In this document: one piece after another, positions 40,438 to 50,148 of the stretch | Numbering within the stretch: position 1 is the stretch's first letter | Layout of the letters: each line of letters starts with the position of its first letter | Origin: Nitrospinaceae bacterium | Lineage (GTDB): Bacteria; Nitrospinota; Nitrospinia; Nitrospinales; Nitrospinaceae | Assembly: GCA_029261395.1 (NCBI GenBank) | Contig: JAJDBJ010000067.1 | Coordinates: 78,530 to 142,529, forward strand | Length of the DNA stretch: 64,000 bases | Direction: 5' to 3' | The notes under the pieces: generated by a model | What the model was told of the DNA's origin: nothing | Seen by the model: the letters and a program-made list of their open reading frames with translations, nothing else | The model's database searches: none | Translations under genes and position numbers: made by a program

Positions 40438-41361
40438 TTATTGGTCCTGGAAGGCCCGGAGCAAAATTCCCTCGCGCAGGCTGTATTCGCTGACCGTTAA
40501 GTGAGAGCAATGGAAGACCTCCATGACTTCCAGGACCAGAGCGGTTCCGGCAATGATCAGGTCTTCGCGGCCTTGTTCCAGGGATGGGATTTGCAGGCGC
40601 TGTTCGAGCGATTTCGATTTCAGGTCATCGAACAGGCGTTCAATATTTTCGCGCGGAAGCACGAGCCCGTGGATTTTTTCGGGATCGTAGGGGAATAGAT
40701 TGCGGTCCATCGCCGCCAGAGTGGTCACGGTACCGGCGGTGCCGATCAGTTTCTCCGGACTCGGCTCGCCCAACCGGAAATGGACCCGGTCCAGTTGCTC
40801 TCGGATATGGGATTTTAGATTTTGGTATTCCCCGGAGTCGACCGGGTGTTGGGAGATGAACTGTTCGGTGAGGCGCACGACACCGAGGGAGGTGCCGGCG
40901 GATGCTAACACCTGTTTGTCCTGAGAGAAAATAAATTCGGTGCTTCCGCCGCCGATATCAAAGATGAGTGTCTTGCCGGATGAGGGAAGTTTCCAGAACA
41001 CACCGTCAACGGTGAGCCGGGCTTCTTCTTCCCATGGAATCACCTCCACGTCGAGACCGGCCCGTTCTTTCGCGAGACGGACAAACTCTTCGCGGTTCGA
41101 GGCTTCCCGCACAGCGCTGGTAGCCACCACCCGGATCGGAATATCGCCGTGCTTGCGGCATTGGTCGCGGAAGCCTTGCAGCACGTCCAACGTCAAATCC
41201 ATTCGGTGCGGCAGTATTTTTTTTTCAATATTGATACCTTCGCCCAGGCGGCAAATGACCCGCTCGGAGTCCACTTCCTTAAAACCTCCGGCATCGTCCG
41301 CCTCCATAATAAGCAGCCGGACTGTGTTGGAGCCGATGTCAATGGATGCGAATTTTTTCAT
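40438..41361 (-). CDS. Ppx/GppA-family exopolyphosphatase
   Basis: 307 residues starting KKFASIDIGSNTVRLLI, the first phosphate loop of the actin-like ASKHA fold. Further motifs are TSAVREASN, TLIFDIGGGSTEFIF and GTAGTVTTLAAMD. At about 300 residues it is the short, two-domain form lacking the C-terminal HD-like region of E. coli Ppx. It hydrolyses polyphosphate and/or pppGpp in the cytoplasm. lptG lies 4 bases upstream on the same strand, giving a run AmgK-like, lptG, ppx. Confidence 0.93.
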   Translation of the reverse strand: MKKFASIDIGSNTVRLLIMEADDAGGFKEVDSERVICRLGEGINIEKKILPHRMDLTLDVLQGFRDQCRKHGDIPIRVVATSAVREASNREEFVRLAKERAGLDVEVIPWEEEARLTVDGVFWKLPSSGKTLIFDIGGGSTEFIFSQDKQVLASAGTSLGVVRLTEQFISQHPVDSGEYQNLKSHIREQLDRVHFRLGEPSPEKLIGTAGTVTTLAAMDRNLFPYDPEKIHGLVLPRENIERLFDDLKSKSLEQRLQIPSLEQGREDLIIAGTALVLEVMEVFHCSHLTVSEYSLREGILLRAFQDQ

Positions 41362-41365
41362 GAGG

Positions 41366-42469
41366 CTAGGTGGGTAATAGTTTTTCGCTGTCCATGGTCA
41401 ACAACAGGTAAAACCCGATGCAGATAAACAGCAGACAGGGCCCCCACGCCGCCATAACAGGGGAGAACACTCCCTTGTATCCAAACGATATCCCCATTGC
41501 ATAAAAGAAGGAGAAAATAAATCCAGTCACCAGACTCACCCAGACGCAGAACAACAGCCCTCCCGTGCGGCTGGAGCGGATGGATAGAGGAATGCCGATC
41601 AGTGCCAAAACCACACTGATAAAGGGGTAGGAAAGTTTCTGGTGGAGATCGACCCAGGTACGTGTCGAATCCAGGCCCTCTTTTTCCTGTTTCTGAATTG
41701 TTGCGTACATATATCGGGCGCTCATTTCTTCAGGACGTTTTTGGAGCTTTTTAAAGTCGGCTGGCTTTTCGAGCGTCGGAAAAATCTCTCTCTCGAAGTA
41801 TCGGGTAGACTCCACTCCGTCAGCACTCAAGAAACGGATATATCCGTTGAAGAACTCCCATTGTTGTCCGTTCCATAATGCACTTTTCGCGTCGATGCGG
41901 TGGCGGATATCGGGCCGGACTGGGTCGAAGGTGTACAAGCTGACTCCCTTCATAAAGGATTTCATCGGATCGTAATAATTGATGTTCCAAATGGAGCCGT
42001 TGCCGGATCGAATCCATAAGTGGTCGCGCATCTGTTTGGATTGGTCGACAGCGCCCCGCACCTTGATATTGAACAGGTAGTTCATTTTCTGGCTGGTAAC
42101 GGGGGTGACGAATTCATTGCAAACCATCAGGCCCAGCGCCAAAAACGCCGAGAAGCCAATGATGGGAAGGGTGAGGCCGGTAACACTGATGCCGCAGGCT
42201 TTCATGGCGGTGAACTCATTATTCCGGGACAGGGTGGCGAGTGTGATCACAGTGGCCACCAGTACTGACTGCGGAGCCATGTAGGACAGGATGAACGGAA
42301 TTTTAAAAAAATAGTAGACCAGGAAGTCGCCCACATCTGCATTCTTGTTAACGAATTCATCCAGTCGTTCAAAGCCGTCAATCACAATGAACATTCCCAC
42401 CAGACCGCCTACCGTGAGAGCGTAGGTTTTTATAAATTGTCCGAGAATGTAACGCTTCAAAATAGTCAT
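41366..42469 (-). CDS. lptG: LPS export permease LptG (YjgP/YjgQ family)
   Basis: 367 residues with three N-terminal and three C-terminal membrane helices around a periplasmic beta-jellyroll (about 115-265). It opens LKRYILGQFIKTYALTVGG and includes the LATLSRNNEFTAMKACGIS segment that touches the LptB ATPase. In other genomes lptF is adjacent; here neighbours are ppx and an AmgK-like kinase, so the partner is elsewhere. It moves lipopolysaccharide out of the inner membrane and supports a Gram-negative envelope. Confidence 0.9.
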   Translation of the reverse strand: MTILKRYILGQFIKTYALTVGGLVGMFIVIDGFERLDEFVNKNADVGDFLVYYFFKIPFILSYMAPQSVLVATVITLATLSRNNEFTAMKACGISVTGLTLPIIGFSAFLALGLMVCNEFVTPVTSQKMNYLFNIKVRGAVDQSKQMRDHLWIRSGNGSIWNINYYDPMKSFMKGVSLYTFDPVRPDIRHRIDAKSALWNGQQWEFFNGYIRFLSADGVESTRYFEREIFPTLEKPADFKKLQKRPEEMSARYMYATIQKQEKEGLDSTRTWVDLHQKLSYPFISVVLALIGIPLSIRSSRTGGLLFCVWVSLVTGFIFSFFYAMGISFGYKGVFSPVMAAWGPCLLFICIGFYLLLTMDSEKLLPT

Positions 42470-42498
42470 GAAATGACGGGGCTTTCCATATGGGGTTT

Positions 42499-43569
42499 TT
42501 ATAGATCAGGAATCGTTTCTGATAAAACGGTATGCAAGGGCTTCAATTCGGTGCGCCGCATGAAGGCCTGACGGACGTATTCAAGCGTGGGTGCAATATA
42601 CCGCATATAGCGTTCGTTGTTTTTGATTTTTTTCTGATAGGCAAAAGTGCCGATGGCTTTCAGGTTTCTTTGAATCGACATCAGATCAAAAACCCGAATA
42701 AACTCTTCCCGGTCGATGGGCCGGTTCTCCTGTTCTTCTTTTTTTTGAATAAACGCGTCCACCAGTTCCCACACCAGGGCATCGGGAAGAGGGAGATAGG
42801 AATCGCGTAGCAGTGATGCCAGGTCGTATTGACTCGGTCCCATACGCGCATCCTGGAAATCGAGAAGCACCAACCCGTCGTTGTGGACCATCAGGTTACG
42901 GCTGTGGTAATCCCGATGTGTGAAGCAGGGGGGTTGTCCGGCAAGCACAGTGCACAAAGCGGTCAATTGCTTGCGGATTTCCTCCCGTGCGGTAGTCTTC
43001 AGTGTGTTCTGCTGAGTGCCCTCGATAAAATGCTCCAGCATGAAGTCCATTTCCCACATCAATTTTTCGACATCAAACTTGAGGTGGTAGGCCGGGCAGT
43101 CGGCAGTGATCGCCCGCGTCGCCTCCATTTGCATGTCCGCGAGCAGGTGCACGGCTCTCAGATACCCACTCTTTAAGGTTGCCGGGTCAGCAGAGTGCAG
43201 GTGTGTCTCCAACGTGATATCTCCGCAGTCCTGCAACAATAACAGTCCGCGCTCTGCATCGAAATGATACAACTCCGGAACTGGCAGGTGGATTCCATGC
43301 AGGAATTTTAAAACGCGGATGAAATCGGTTTCGCCGGGGACGTTGGGTGCTTCCAATTGCATGAGGATCAGAGTCTGCGGTTCCGGGGCGTCCTTTGGGT
43401 ATTCCACGGATAGCCGGTAGTATTGGCGGGTTGAAGCGTCGCCCTGTAACGGGGAGAACCCGACTTGGGCCACGGGTCGCCCCAGCGCTTTACGGACGAT
43501 GTCCGACAAGTACGGCTCATCGAATCGGGGAGCCGCGAATGGGTTTCCCGCCAGAGTGTTTTTAGACAT
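42499..43569 (-). CDS. AmgK-like sugar kinase (phosphotransferase family)
   Basis: 356 residues of the aminoglycoside-phosphotransferase fold. The catalytic loop is FTHRDYHSRNLMVH and the metal-binding segment is LLDFQDARMGPSQYDLASLL. These are close to AmgK, the anomeric MurNAc/GlcNAc kinase of cell-wall recycling; the ASTRQYYRL segment is also typical. A companion nucleotidyltransferase (MurU) often follows amgK but is not here. The assignment to wall recycling is therefore moderate. It is the first gene of the amgK-like, lptG, ppx run, all envelope- or stress-linked. Confidence 0.78.
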   Translation of the reverse strand: MSKNTLAGNPFAAPRFDEPYLSDIVRKALGRPVAQVGFSPLQGDASTRQYYRLSVEYPKDAPEPQTLILMQLEAPNVPGETDFIRVLKFLHGIHLPVPELYHFDAERGLLLLQDCGDITLETHLHSADPATLKSGYLRAVHLLADMQMEATRAITADCPAYHLKFDVEKLMWEMDFMLEHFIEGTQQNTLKTTAREEIRKQLTALCTVLAGQPPCFTHRDYHSRNLMVHNDGLVLLDFQDARMGPSQYDLASLLRDSYLPLPDALVWELVDAFIQKKEEQENRPIDREEFIRVFDLMSIQRNLKAIGTFAYQKKIKNNERYMRYIAPTLEYVRQAFMRRTELKPLHTVLSETIPDL

Positions 43570-43825
43570 GAAATCCTGAGAATTTATAGTTTGGGAAAGA
43601 TGAAATCAAATTTTCGAAACAGGTGGATGAACTATTTATAAGTTATAGTATACTACCGCCTCGCCCCCGGGAGCAAACCCCCACTGCGCGTCTCTCGGGG
43701 TGGTTTTTTCGTTTCCAAGGAGTCATTTTTTGAATTCCAAGTCTGGTTTTCGATAAAAAACAAATCGTTTAGGGGTTTTGAACGTCTAAATTCAGAACTG
43801 TATCCGTATAATTTGAAGGAGGAGT

Positions 43826-44152
43826 ATGCCAAAACCAACACATCATATTATTGTGTGCACCAATCAACGGCCGGCAGGGCACCCACGGGGTTCCTGTGGG
43901 GAAAATCAGGCCAATGAGGTTTTTGAAAAACTGAGCATGGGCATCGAGCAAAAGATGCTGTTTGGGAAAGCATTGATCACCACTGCCGGGTGTATGGGGC
44001 CCTGTTCAATGGGTCCCGTTGTGGTCGTTTACCCGGAAGGCGTCTGGTACACAAAAGTGAAGCCGGAGGACGTGGAGGAAATTTTGGAGTCTCATATCGT
44101 CGGTGGAAAGAAAGTCGAACGATTGGAACTCCCGGAAGAAATGTGGGGCTAG
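43826..44152 (+). CDS. Thioredoxin-like 2Fe-2S ferredoxin
   Basis: 108 residues. HIIVCTNQRPAGHPRGSCGEN and TTAGCMGPCSMGPVVVVYPEG provide the four Cys of a thioredoxin-fold [2Fe-2S] protein (C-x12-C and C-x3-C). The tail (VWYTKVKPEDVEEILESHI) is also typical of this family of small ferredoxins related to the NuoE domain. A GGAGGAG site precedes the ATG and a TATAAT lies at 43807-43812. It is monocistronic with its own terminator. Partner unknown. Confidence 0.9.
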   Translation: MPKPTHHIIVCTNQRPAGHPRGSCGENQANEVFEKLSMGIEQKMLFGKALITTAGCMGPCSMGPVVVVYPEGVWYTKVKPEDVEEILESHIVGGKKVERLELPEEMWG

Positions 44153-44256
44153 CTCCTACCCGGAGGGGGAACTGGCTGACAGTTGCGTCCAAAAGAATGT
44201 CCTTGGGCGCAATTTAGAATTTGGGTCCAGCGTCACGCTGGGCGGCGGTGCGCCAA

Positions 44257-44301
44257 TGGGGTCATCTTGTCCGGATTGGATGAAGCTGGCCCCATTTTTT
44301 T
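44257..44301 (+). terminator. Rho-independent terminator after the 2Fe-2S gene
   Basis: TGGGGTCA pairs with TGGCCCCA (one G-U) over a 22-base loop and is followed by seven T (44295-44301). A smaller perfect hairpin, CCAGCG/CGCTGG, lies upstream at about 44227-44241. Confidence 0.75.
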
Positions 44302-44311
44302 GGATGAGGCA

Positions 44312-44902
44312 TCAACGCTCTTCGATCCGTTTTTGCAGGAGTTTCCAGAGTTCCTTGCGGCCTCTTTGGTTCTTGCTGGAATAGGCCACCATTTCCTGCT
44401 CTCCGTCTTTCAGAAACGCCTGCCGAATCTGTTTGAGTTGCTTGCTTTGTTCCACCTGGGACAGCTTGTCGGCTTTCGTCGCTACCAGAATATAATCAAT
44501 TTCATATTGCTCCAGCCATTCCTGCATGTGCAGGTCGAGATCGGTCGGTTTTCTGCGGATATCGACGATGAAGATCACCGTTCTCAAATTTTGCCGGTGC
44601 ATTAAATATTGTTCGACCAGGCTCTGCCATTTTTTTTGAACGGCTTTGGGGACTTTGGCAAATCCATAGCCGGGAAGATCGGCGCACACGAATAGGTGAT
44701 TGATGTCGAAAAAGTTGATCATCTGGGTTTTGCCGGGAGTCGCACTAGTCTTGACCAGTTTTTTCCGGTTGAGCATGGAATTGATGAGAGACGACTTGCC
44801 GACGTTGGAGCGTCCGACAAACGCAATCTCCGGTAAATCCCCGTGAGGATACTGCTCTTTTGACACCGCGCTGATCATAAAATCAGCAGAAATAACTTTC
44901 AT
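44312..44902 (-). CDS. engB: Ribosome biogenesis GTPase YihA/YsxC
   Basis: 196 residues with all GTPase boxes: G1 GRSNVGKSSLIN, G2 TPGKTQMINFF, G3 DLPGYGFAKVP, G4 TKADKLS. It assists assembly of the large ribosomal subunit. Its ATG overlaps the stop of the DUF1015 gene by four bases, so the two are translationally coupled on the minus strand. Confidence 0.96.
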   Translation of the reverse strand: MKVISADFMISAVSKEQYPHGDLPEIAFVGRSNVGKSSLINSMLNRKKLVKTSATPGKTQMINFFDINHLFVCADLPGYGFAKVPKAVQKKWQSLVEQYLMHRQNLRTVIFIVDIRRKPTDLDLHMQEWLEQYEIDYILVATKADKLSQVEQSKQLKQIRQAFLKDGEQEMVAYSSKNQRGRKELWKLLQKRIEER

Positions 44903-46191
44903 GGCCGGAACCGGTTGATGACCAAACCCGAAAGCAGTTTGGGATAAAAGTAAGTGGCTTTCTGGGGCAGGCGGATTCCTCTCTCTGCCAGTTCGCGGAC
45001 CTGTTTCATGCGCGTGGCATTCATAAAAAACACCAGATCGAACGTACCCGCATCCACGTTGGCCATCGACTCCGCAGTGCGCACGTTGTAAGTGATGTAT
45101 TGCTGGTGTTCCGGTTTGCGGGTATCGATCCCCAAAACCTCCCTCAACACCAACGTGTGGAGTTGGTAGACATCGAGAACTTTCAGATCATTGGAGTCGT
45201 CTTCCATGAAGGGAACAATATTTTCAATGTCTTTAAGCTTTAAAAGAAGGGCGTCGCCCTGGCCCAGATACGCGCAGAAGGCGACTCCATCTTGTCCCTC
45301 TTTTTCGAGAAGGGCGATGAGTTGATCGGCGGTTTGGCCCTTGGGCAATGACTCGATATTGAAATAAGGTTTCAGTTGTTCGATGCAATGGTCCCGATTG
45401 AACGGTGCGGGACATTTCAATTGACGGTGGATCGGATAAATCGCCAGCGACTGCGCATCCAAATTAGTGAGAAACATCATCACATGCGCCGAGTCGGGAA
45501 CTTCCGCGCCATGCTCTTTGTGATAAGCCAGCGAGGTTTCGTAACGGTGATGACCGTCCGCGATATAGACTTTCTTGTCCTTGAAACTTTCCGATAAAAA
45601 CTGAACCGTTTCCGCATCGTCCACTCTCCACATCCGGTGAATGATGGAGTCTTCATCGATTTCCGTCAAGGGTGGTCGCTCGATAATTTTCGCTAGCTTG
45701 CCGTCAACCGTTCCTTCGGGGTCTGAAAACAAACCGAACACCGGGCTGAAATTGGCGCGGCAGGCGCGGATCAATTGTGCGCGATCCTGCTTGGCCTTGG
45801 CGAGGGTGAATTCGTGCGGGCAGATATTACCCTTGTCGAAGTCTTCCAACCGTACCCGCGCGAAAAAACCGATGCGGTTGTTGGTTTGTCCGTTGAATGT
45901 GTATTCCTGGCTGTAAACGTAAAATGACGGTTCCGCGTCTTCCTTTAAAATATTGTTTGACTGCCAGTCCTTAAAATCTTTGGCCGACCTTGTATACCTG
46001 CTGTTGGTGTCGGTGTCGTCTTCAAACTGTTTGCCCAGAATCAGGCGAACCACGTTGTACGGGTTACGCGCATACAGTGTCTCCTGCAAGTCCGGCCGGA
46101 TGACATCATACGGCGGTGCAATCAACTCGGAGAGCGGGCCGGATTTTTCTTCGTTGTAACGCAGGCCGTTGAACGGCACGACTTCTACCAT
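44899..46191 (-). CDS. DUF1015 family protein
   Basis: 430 residues. Conserved DUF1015 segments are visible: FNGLRYNEEKSGPLSELIAPPYDVI (trimmed), NPYNVVRLILG, ICPHEFTLAKAKQDR, KVYIADGHHRYETSLAYH and ATYFYPKLLSGLVI. The family is widespread in autotrophs and anaerobes and often described as a putative kinase or HTH-adjacent protein, but has no agreed function. It is coupled to engB by a four-base overlap. Confidence 0.92.
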   Translation of the reverse strand: MVEVVPFNGLRYNEEKSGPLSELIAPPYDVIRPDLQETLYARNPYNVVRLILGKQFEDDTDTNSRYTRSAKDFKDWQSNNILKEDAEPSFYVYSQEYTFNGQTNNRIGFFARVRLEDFDKGNICPHEFTLAKAKQDRAQLIRACRANFSPVFGLFSDPEGTVDGKLAKIIERPPLTEIDEDSIIHRMWRVDDAETVQFLSESFKDKKVYIADGHHRYETSLAYHKEHGAEVPDSAHVMMFLTNLDAQSLAIYPIHRQLKCPAPFNRDHCIEQLKPYFNIESLPKGQTADQLIALLEKEGQDGVAFCAYLGQGDALLLKLKDIENIVPFMEDDSNDLKVLDVYQLHTLVLREVLGIDTRKPEHQQYITYNVRTAESMANVDAGTFDLVFFMNATRMKQVRELAERGIRLPQKATYFYPKLLSGLVINRFRP

Positions 46192-46334
46192 GGGGCACTT
46201 CCTATCGGTTTAAATTGAGATAAACGGTCAAAAGATCCGGACCCTTGTGGAATGGAAGGCGAACGCACAGGGGCACGGGAAAATCATCGGAGGACTCACT
46301 ATACTATCTTTGGGATTAGATGACAATTGGCCGG

Positions 46335-46775
46335 CTACAGGGCCTCGCATTGGCACAACTCGCGGATATAGCTCACGAGAGAGTGAATGGTATTGTCGTC
46401 CAGAGTGTGTCCCCAGCTGGGCATGCAGGGCGCGCGCCCAACCGCCAGCCCGCCTTGCTGAATGGCGGTGAACAAATGTTCGTCGGTGCGGGTTTCCAGA
46501 TAATCCGCCTTGGTGTGGTCGCGCGGCGGAACGGTCAGATGCGATGCGTTGATGCCTTTACCATGTCCATCGGTGCCATGACATTGGGCGCAGTAAAACT
46601 GGTACGTCTCGCGGGTTTCCTGGGTGACTGGATGCGCGCGAGGGGCTGGTGAAGGTGTGGAGGGGGCCGCCGCAGATGGAGAAGGCGAGGGCTTTTTCTC
46701 CGCCGGGTCCTGGCCGCAACCAATGAGTATTGCCATCATCGCAATTGCTCCGATTAAACTTAAAGCACGGTTCAT
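46335..46775 (-). CDS. Lipoprotein monohaem cytochrome c
   Basis: 146 residues. The signal ends in AILIGC (lipidated Cys20), followed by a Pro/Ser/Ala-rich tether of about 30 residues. A class I cytochrome domain has CAQCH at 62-66 and a Met in CMPSWGHTL as likely distal ligand. The stretch VSYIRELCQCEAL ends the protein with two extra Cys. Its ATG overlaps the stop of the diheme gene by four bases. It is the last gene of a four-cytochrome operon and would be tethered to a membrane. Confidence 0.88.
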   Translation of the reverse strand: MNRALSLIGAIAMMAILIGCGQDPAEKKPSPSPSAAAPSTPSPAPRAHPVTQETRETYQFYCAQCHGTDGHGKGINASHLTVPPRDHTKADYLETRTDEHLFTAIQQGGLAVGRAPCMPSWGHTLDDNTIHSLVSYIRELCQCEAL

Positions 46776-47449
46776 TTGCTTTTAGAATCCTTTTTGTGCG
46801 ACATGATGTATTGAGTCATCTTCCGCAGGGTTTCTTCGTCAAACGTGTAAAGCGGCATTCTTCCCCGGGTGGTGAATTGCCTGGGATTTTTCAGCCATTG
46901 GTAAACCCATTCGGGACGCAGTCGACGGCCGGCGTCGATCAGCGAAGGACCGGAAACTCCACCCCGCGGTTGGCGGGCCAGGTTGTAACTCTGGTGGCAG
47001 GCGATGCAACTGTAGTCCCGCTCAAATAAAATTTTCACCCGTACGCGCTTGCCTTTGGACAAGGCCGGTAATTCTAGAGGCGGAGCATCCTTCAGGATTT
47101 TTAGAGACATCAAATGATCGGTCATCTGCTGAGCCTCTTTCGGGTTTAAGACGGGATGGGGGCCGGTGTATTGTGGTGTGCCTTTTGAAAATCCTGGATC
47201 GCGCGTGTGTCCTGCCAGTCGGATCACTTCAGGCTGTTTCAGGAAATTCCCAAGCCAATCCTTTTGAAACTTGTCGCCGGCGAAAAATAAATCGGGGGCG
47301 GATTTCTCTGATTCGGTTTTAGAGAATCGGTGACAGGTGTCGCATTGTTTTTCTTTCACCAGAGCGGGGGATGCCTCGACTCCGCCACTCCACCCTCCGG
47401 CGATCAGCAGGAACAATCCGATCAGGAAATAGTTTTTAGGGAGTATCAT
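46772..47449 (-). CDS. Exported diheme cytochrome c
   Basis: 225 residues with a signal peptide ending GGVEAS. Two CXXCH motifs, CDTCH (36-40) and CIACH (148-152), lie in two class I-like domains. RRLRPEWVYQWLKNPRQF and RMPLYTF (Met198) resemble the second domain of diheme cytochromes that dock to larger complexes. It overlaps the upstream 10-haem gene by 14 bases and the downstream lipoprotein cytochrome by 4, so all are tightly coupled. Confidence 0.88.
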   Translation of the reverse strand: MILPKNYFLIGLFLLIAGGWSGGVEASPALVKEKQCDTCHRFSKTESEKSAPDLFFAGDKFQKDWLGNFLKQPEVIRLAGHTRDPGFSKGTPQYTGPHPVLNPKEAQQMTDHLMSLKILKDAPPLELPALSKGKRVRVKILFERDYSCIACHQSYNLARQPRGGVSGPSLIDAGRRLRPEWVYQWLKNPRQFTTRGRMPLYTFDEETLRKMTQYIMSHKKDSKSK

Positions 47450-50141
47450 TATCCAGAAACCCTTTTTCGGGAAGTGGCTGGGGAGTTGGCGTGGGCTGGG
47501 TTACGTTTGGCATCAGGTCGATGAAAAATTGCGGACCGGAATTTTCAGGTGTCTCGACCGGTGGAATAGGCGAAGGAGTTGCCTGTTCTTCCATTGGCTC
47601 GACAGCTGTCTGCTGTTCTGGTATTTCAATCGGAGCCGATTCGGGGGTCGGCTCCGGGCGCTGGCTCTCGAAAAAATCATGTTGATCCAAGTCGTAATAA
47701 TAGAGTGTTTCTTTTTCCGTAGGTGGACCGAATTTCTCCCGGTTGACTTGATGCTGCACGTCGTAAGGAAATTCTTTCCGGATCAGCAGGCGCGATTGCC
47801 CCTCTCTTCTCAGGGATAGATAACGATAGGCGTTGTAGAGATCCGATTTTTTGAGCAAGGATTTTATTTCCTTGGATTTCATGAACCGCAGTTTTCCCTT
47901 GGGCATAGGGTTCTGCAGGCTCCAGCCATTGCGCGACACCATCTGCTTGATCTGGAATTGAGGCAGAATCCGATTGGACCGTTTGAGTTCACTCAGAAAC
48001 GGTTTTCCGTCCTCCACATATTTCAGTGTCGATTCTCCGAGTCCCGCCGCCAGAGTATTTTCGTGACAGCTTTCGCAGGGGCGGGTGGTGGAACGGATGG
48101 TGTGCGGGGTATGGGGAGTCATCACCCAGCCCGGTTTGCCACTGGGCGTCATCGGCACTTTGGCTCTCAGCGTGGACGATCCATCTTCCTTGGCAAGGTG
48201 GGTCAGAAAATATTGATAACGCGGTTTCATGATTGTGTAACGCTTGCGCTTGTTTTTTCCGAGGATCAAACTGCTCCAGTCCGTTTCGGAGAAGACGTAA
48301 CTCCAGACACCTTCCGTCCATTTTCCTTTGAGACCGTCGGGAGTGGCAACCGCCGAATTCCAGTTCAGCATTCCAGTGGGTGGTTGGGTCAAAGACTTGT
48401 TGGTTTTGGATCCCCATAGTTGCTGTTGCAGGGTGGGGTCGGAGAGGGACCAATCCTGCCATTGCTTCGGGTTGATTTTGTCCTCCCGGATCACATGCAT
48501 TCCCCATTCGTTGGCCGACCAACGCGCGTGGCAGGCGGAGCATTCCGTATGTTTCATGTGACCAAGTATCTGATGCGCGTACGGACGTTGCTTCATGAAT
48601 TTCAGAAGCGGGATTTTATGTTCCTTACCGGTGACTTTGGAATACAGAATCCATTTGCCACCGACCAGTAAAATATGAGGCTGAAGTCGTCCTTGCCGGT
48701 CGGTCATCACCGTATCCCCAATTTTGATTTTCTTCATCAGATTGGGGTTGAGTTGGTTTTTCTTGATCAAATCTTCCGCTCGCGAGTCTCCCTCTTTCAG
48801 CTCAATGCCGGTGGGAGCCCGGCTGTTGGTTCCGTGACAGGTTTCGCACCGAACCTTGACCGCGTCGTGCTGGGTCGGGTTCTTGAAAGCATCGGCCTTG
48901 ATTTCGTTGGGACCGTGGCAGTCGATGCAGTGCATGCCTTTTTCACGATGAATGTCGGGCAGGAGGAATTCGTGTGAGCGTCCATATAGAACCGATTGAT
49001 CCTCCTCGACTTTGGCCTGAGCGGTTTTGGGTCGGGCCGGTTTGGCGAACAAGCCTTCAAATTCGTTGCCGACGCCGTTGTAGTTGTGGCAATGCTCGCA
49101 CTGGACACTGGGTATTGCCACGGTGAATTTGTGCAGTAATGGGTACCCTCGTCGATTTTTCAGAGAATTGGAAGCGACACCGCGGTTGAATCGGTTTCTT
49201 AGATATTTCGGGTCCGCCTTTTGCACTTCCTGAATGGCGCGGTCACGGGTCAGGGAGGTTCCCTCGTTGGTGTATATCATGTGGCACGATGCACAACCAG
49301 TGGCCCGGTAGTCTCCGGCGCGGTGTGGTGCTGGAGATTGCACATGGCACCGCAGACATTTCTTCTCCAGAAAATCGTCTACCGGTTTGCCAGCGCTGGT
49401 ATAGGTCCAGGGGTGGTCTTTGTTTCGTTTCTGGCCCTTTTTCTTTTTTTGCCTGGGTTGTTTCAGGGGAGGTTCGCCCCAGGCTTCCCGGGTGATTTCA
49501 ATGACGCCGCGCGCGGTCGTCATCAATGAATTTTTCACCTTCTTGACTTGCTCTTCATGGCATTTGCCGCAATATTGAGGCGCGTATTTTAAGTCAGAAG
49601 GATTGGACACGAGGCTTTGGTGAGCCTGGGTCACGGTTTTGCCTCTGGGATTGCCGTTATGACATTTGGTGCAGGAAAACTTGTGGTTCTGGCTGATTTC
49701 CTCGATACCGCGGTGGCATTTCAGGCACCCTGCTTCCTTGTTGACCAGTTCGATACGACCGAATACGTCCTTCAGGACAAAATTGGAATTCTTGTAATAG
49801 CGGTCGACAAAACTTTTGGAATCGTTGTAGGTGTTGAACCGCAGGCCATCCACCGTTGTGCCGGGCTTCAATGCCTGTTTGGAATCTTTGCCATTTCTTT
49901 TTAGAAAAAAGAAGGGGTCCCGGAAATCGGATGCATCAATCGTCGATTTCTCTTCCTGAGGCGGGATGTCCACCATATCCTTTTCGAAACCGCCAGAGAA
50001 CGGTTCTTCAGGAGGAGGGGTGTTTTCCTCGCCGAAGGGAGCGGACCCGTCTTCCTGAGCCAACAGTTGGGGAAGGGTCCACGCCAGCGCCAGTGTGACG
50101 AGCAGTGTGAGAATCGTTGTTTTCGAAAATAGAATCTTCAT
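47436..50141 (-). CDS. Large decahaem cytochrome c (paralogue of 50149-52221)
   Basis: 901 residues with a signal peptide (ILTLLVTLALAWTLPQLLAQ). After an acidic/Pro-rich stretch, ten CXXCH motifs occur: at residues 139, 157 and 191, a pair CLRCH/CASCH near 265-290, then CEHCH, CIDCH, CETCH, CSACH and CESCH. It aligns with the next gene over most of its length (CxxCHxGIEE start, CIDCHxxxxI, CETCHG, and a haem-free GDTVMTDRQGRL...YSKVTGKEHKIPL domain). A haem-free C-terminal part ends in a Pro/Glu/Thr-rich tail of about 90 residues. I know no characterised homologue; probably a periplasmic redox protein in a complex with its neighbours. Confidence 0.85.
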   Translation of the reverse strand: MKILFSKTTILTLLVTLALAWTLPQLLAQEDGSAPFGEENTPPPEEPFSGGFEKDMVDIPPQEEKSTIDASDFRDPFFFLKRNGKDSKQALKPGTTVDGLRFNTYNDSKSFVDRYYKNSNFVLKDVFGRIELVNKEAGCLKCHRGIEEISQNHKFSCTKCHNGNPRGKTVTQAHQSLVSNPSDLKYAPQYCGKCHEEQVKKVKNSLMTTARGVIEITREAWGEPPLKQPRQKKKKGQKRNKDHPWTYTSAGKPVDDFLEKKCLRCHVQSPAPHRAGDYRATGCASCHMIYTNEGTSLTRDRAIQEVQKADPKYLRNRFNRGVASNSLKNRRGYPLLHKFTVAIPSVQCEHCHNYNGVGNEFEGLFAKPARPKTAQAKVEEDQSVLYGRSHEFLLPDIHREKGMHCIDCHGPNEIKADAFKNPTQHDAVKVRCETCHGTNSRAPTGIELKEGDSRAEDLIKKNQLNPNLMKKIKIGDTVMTDRQGRLQPHILLVGGKWILYSKVTGKEHKIPLLKFMKQRPYAHQILGHMKHTECSACHARWSANEWGMHVIREDKINPKQWQDWSLSDPTLQQQLWGSKTNKSLTQPPTGMLNWNSAVATPDGLKGKWTEGVWSYVFSETDWSSLILGKNKRKRYTIMKPRYQYFLTHLAKEDGSSTLRAKVPMTPSGKPGWVMTPHTPHTIRSTTRPCESCHENTLAAGLGESTLKYVEDGKPFLSELKRSNRILPQFQIKQMVSRNGWSLQNPMPKGKLRFMKSKEIKSLLKKSDLYNAYRYLSLRREGQSRLLIRKEFPYDVQHQVNREKFGPPTEKETLYYYDLDQHDFFESQRPEPTPESAPIEIPEQQTAVEPMEEQATPSPIPPVETPENSGPQFFIDLMPNVTQPTPTPQPLPEKGFLDNDTP

Positions 50142-50148
50142 AAAAATA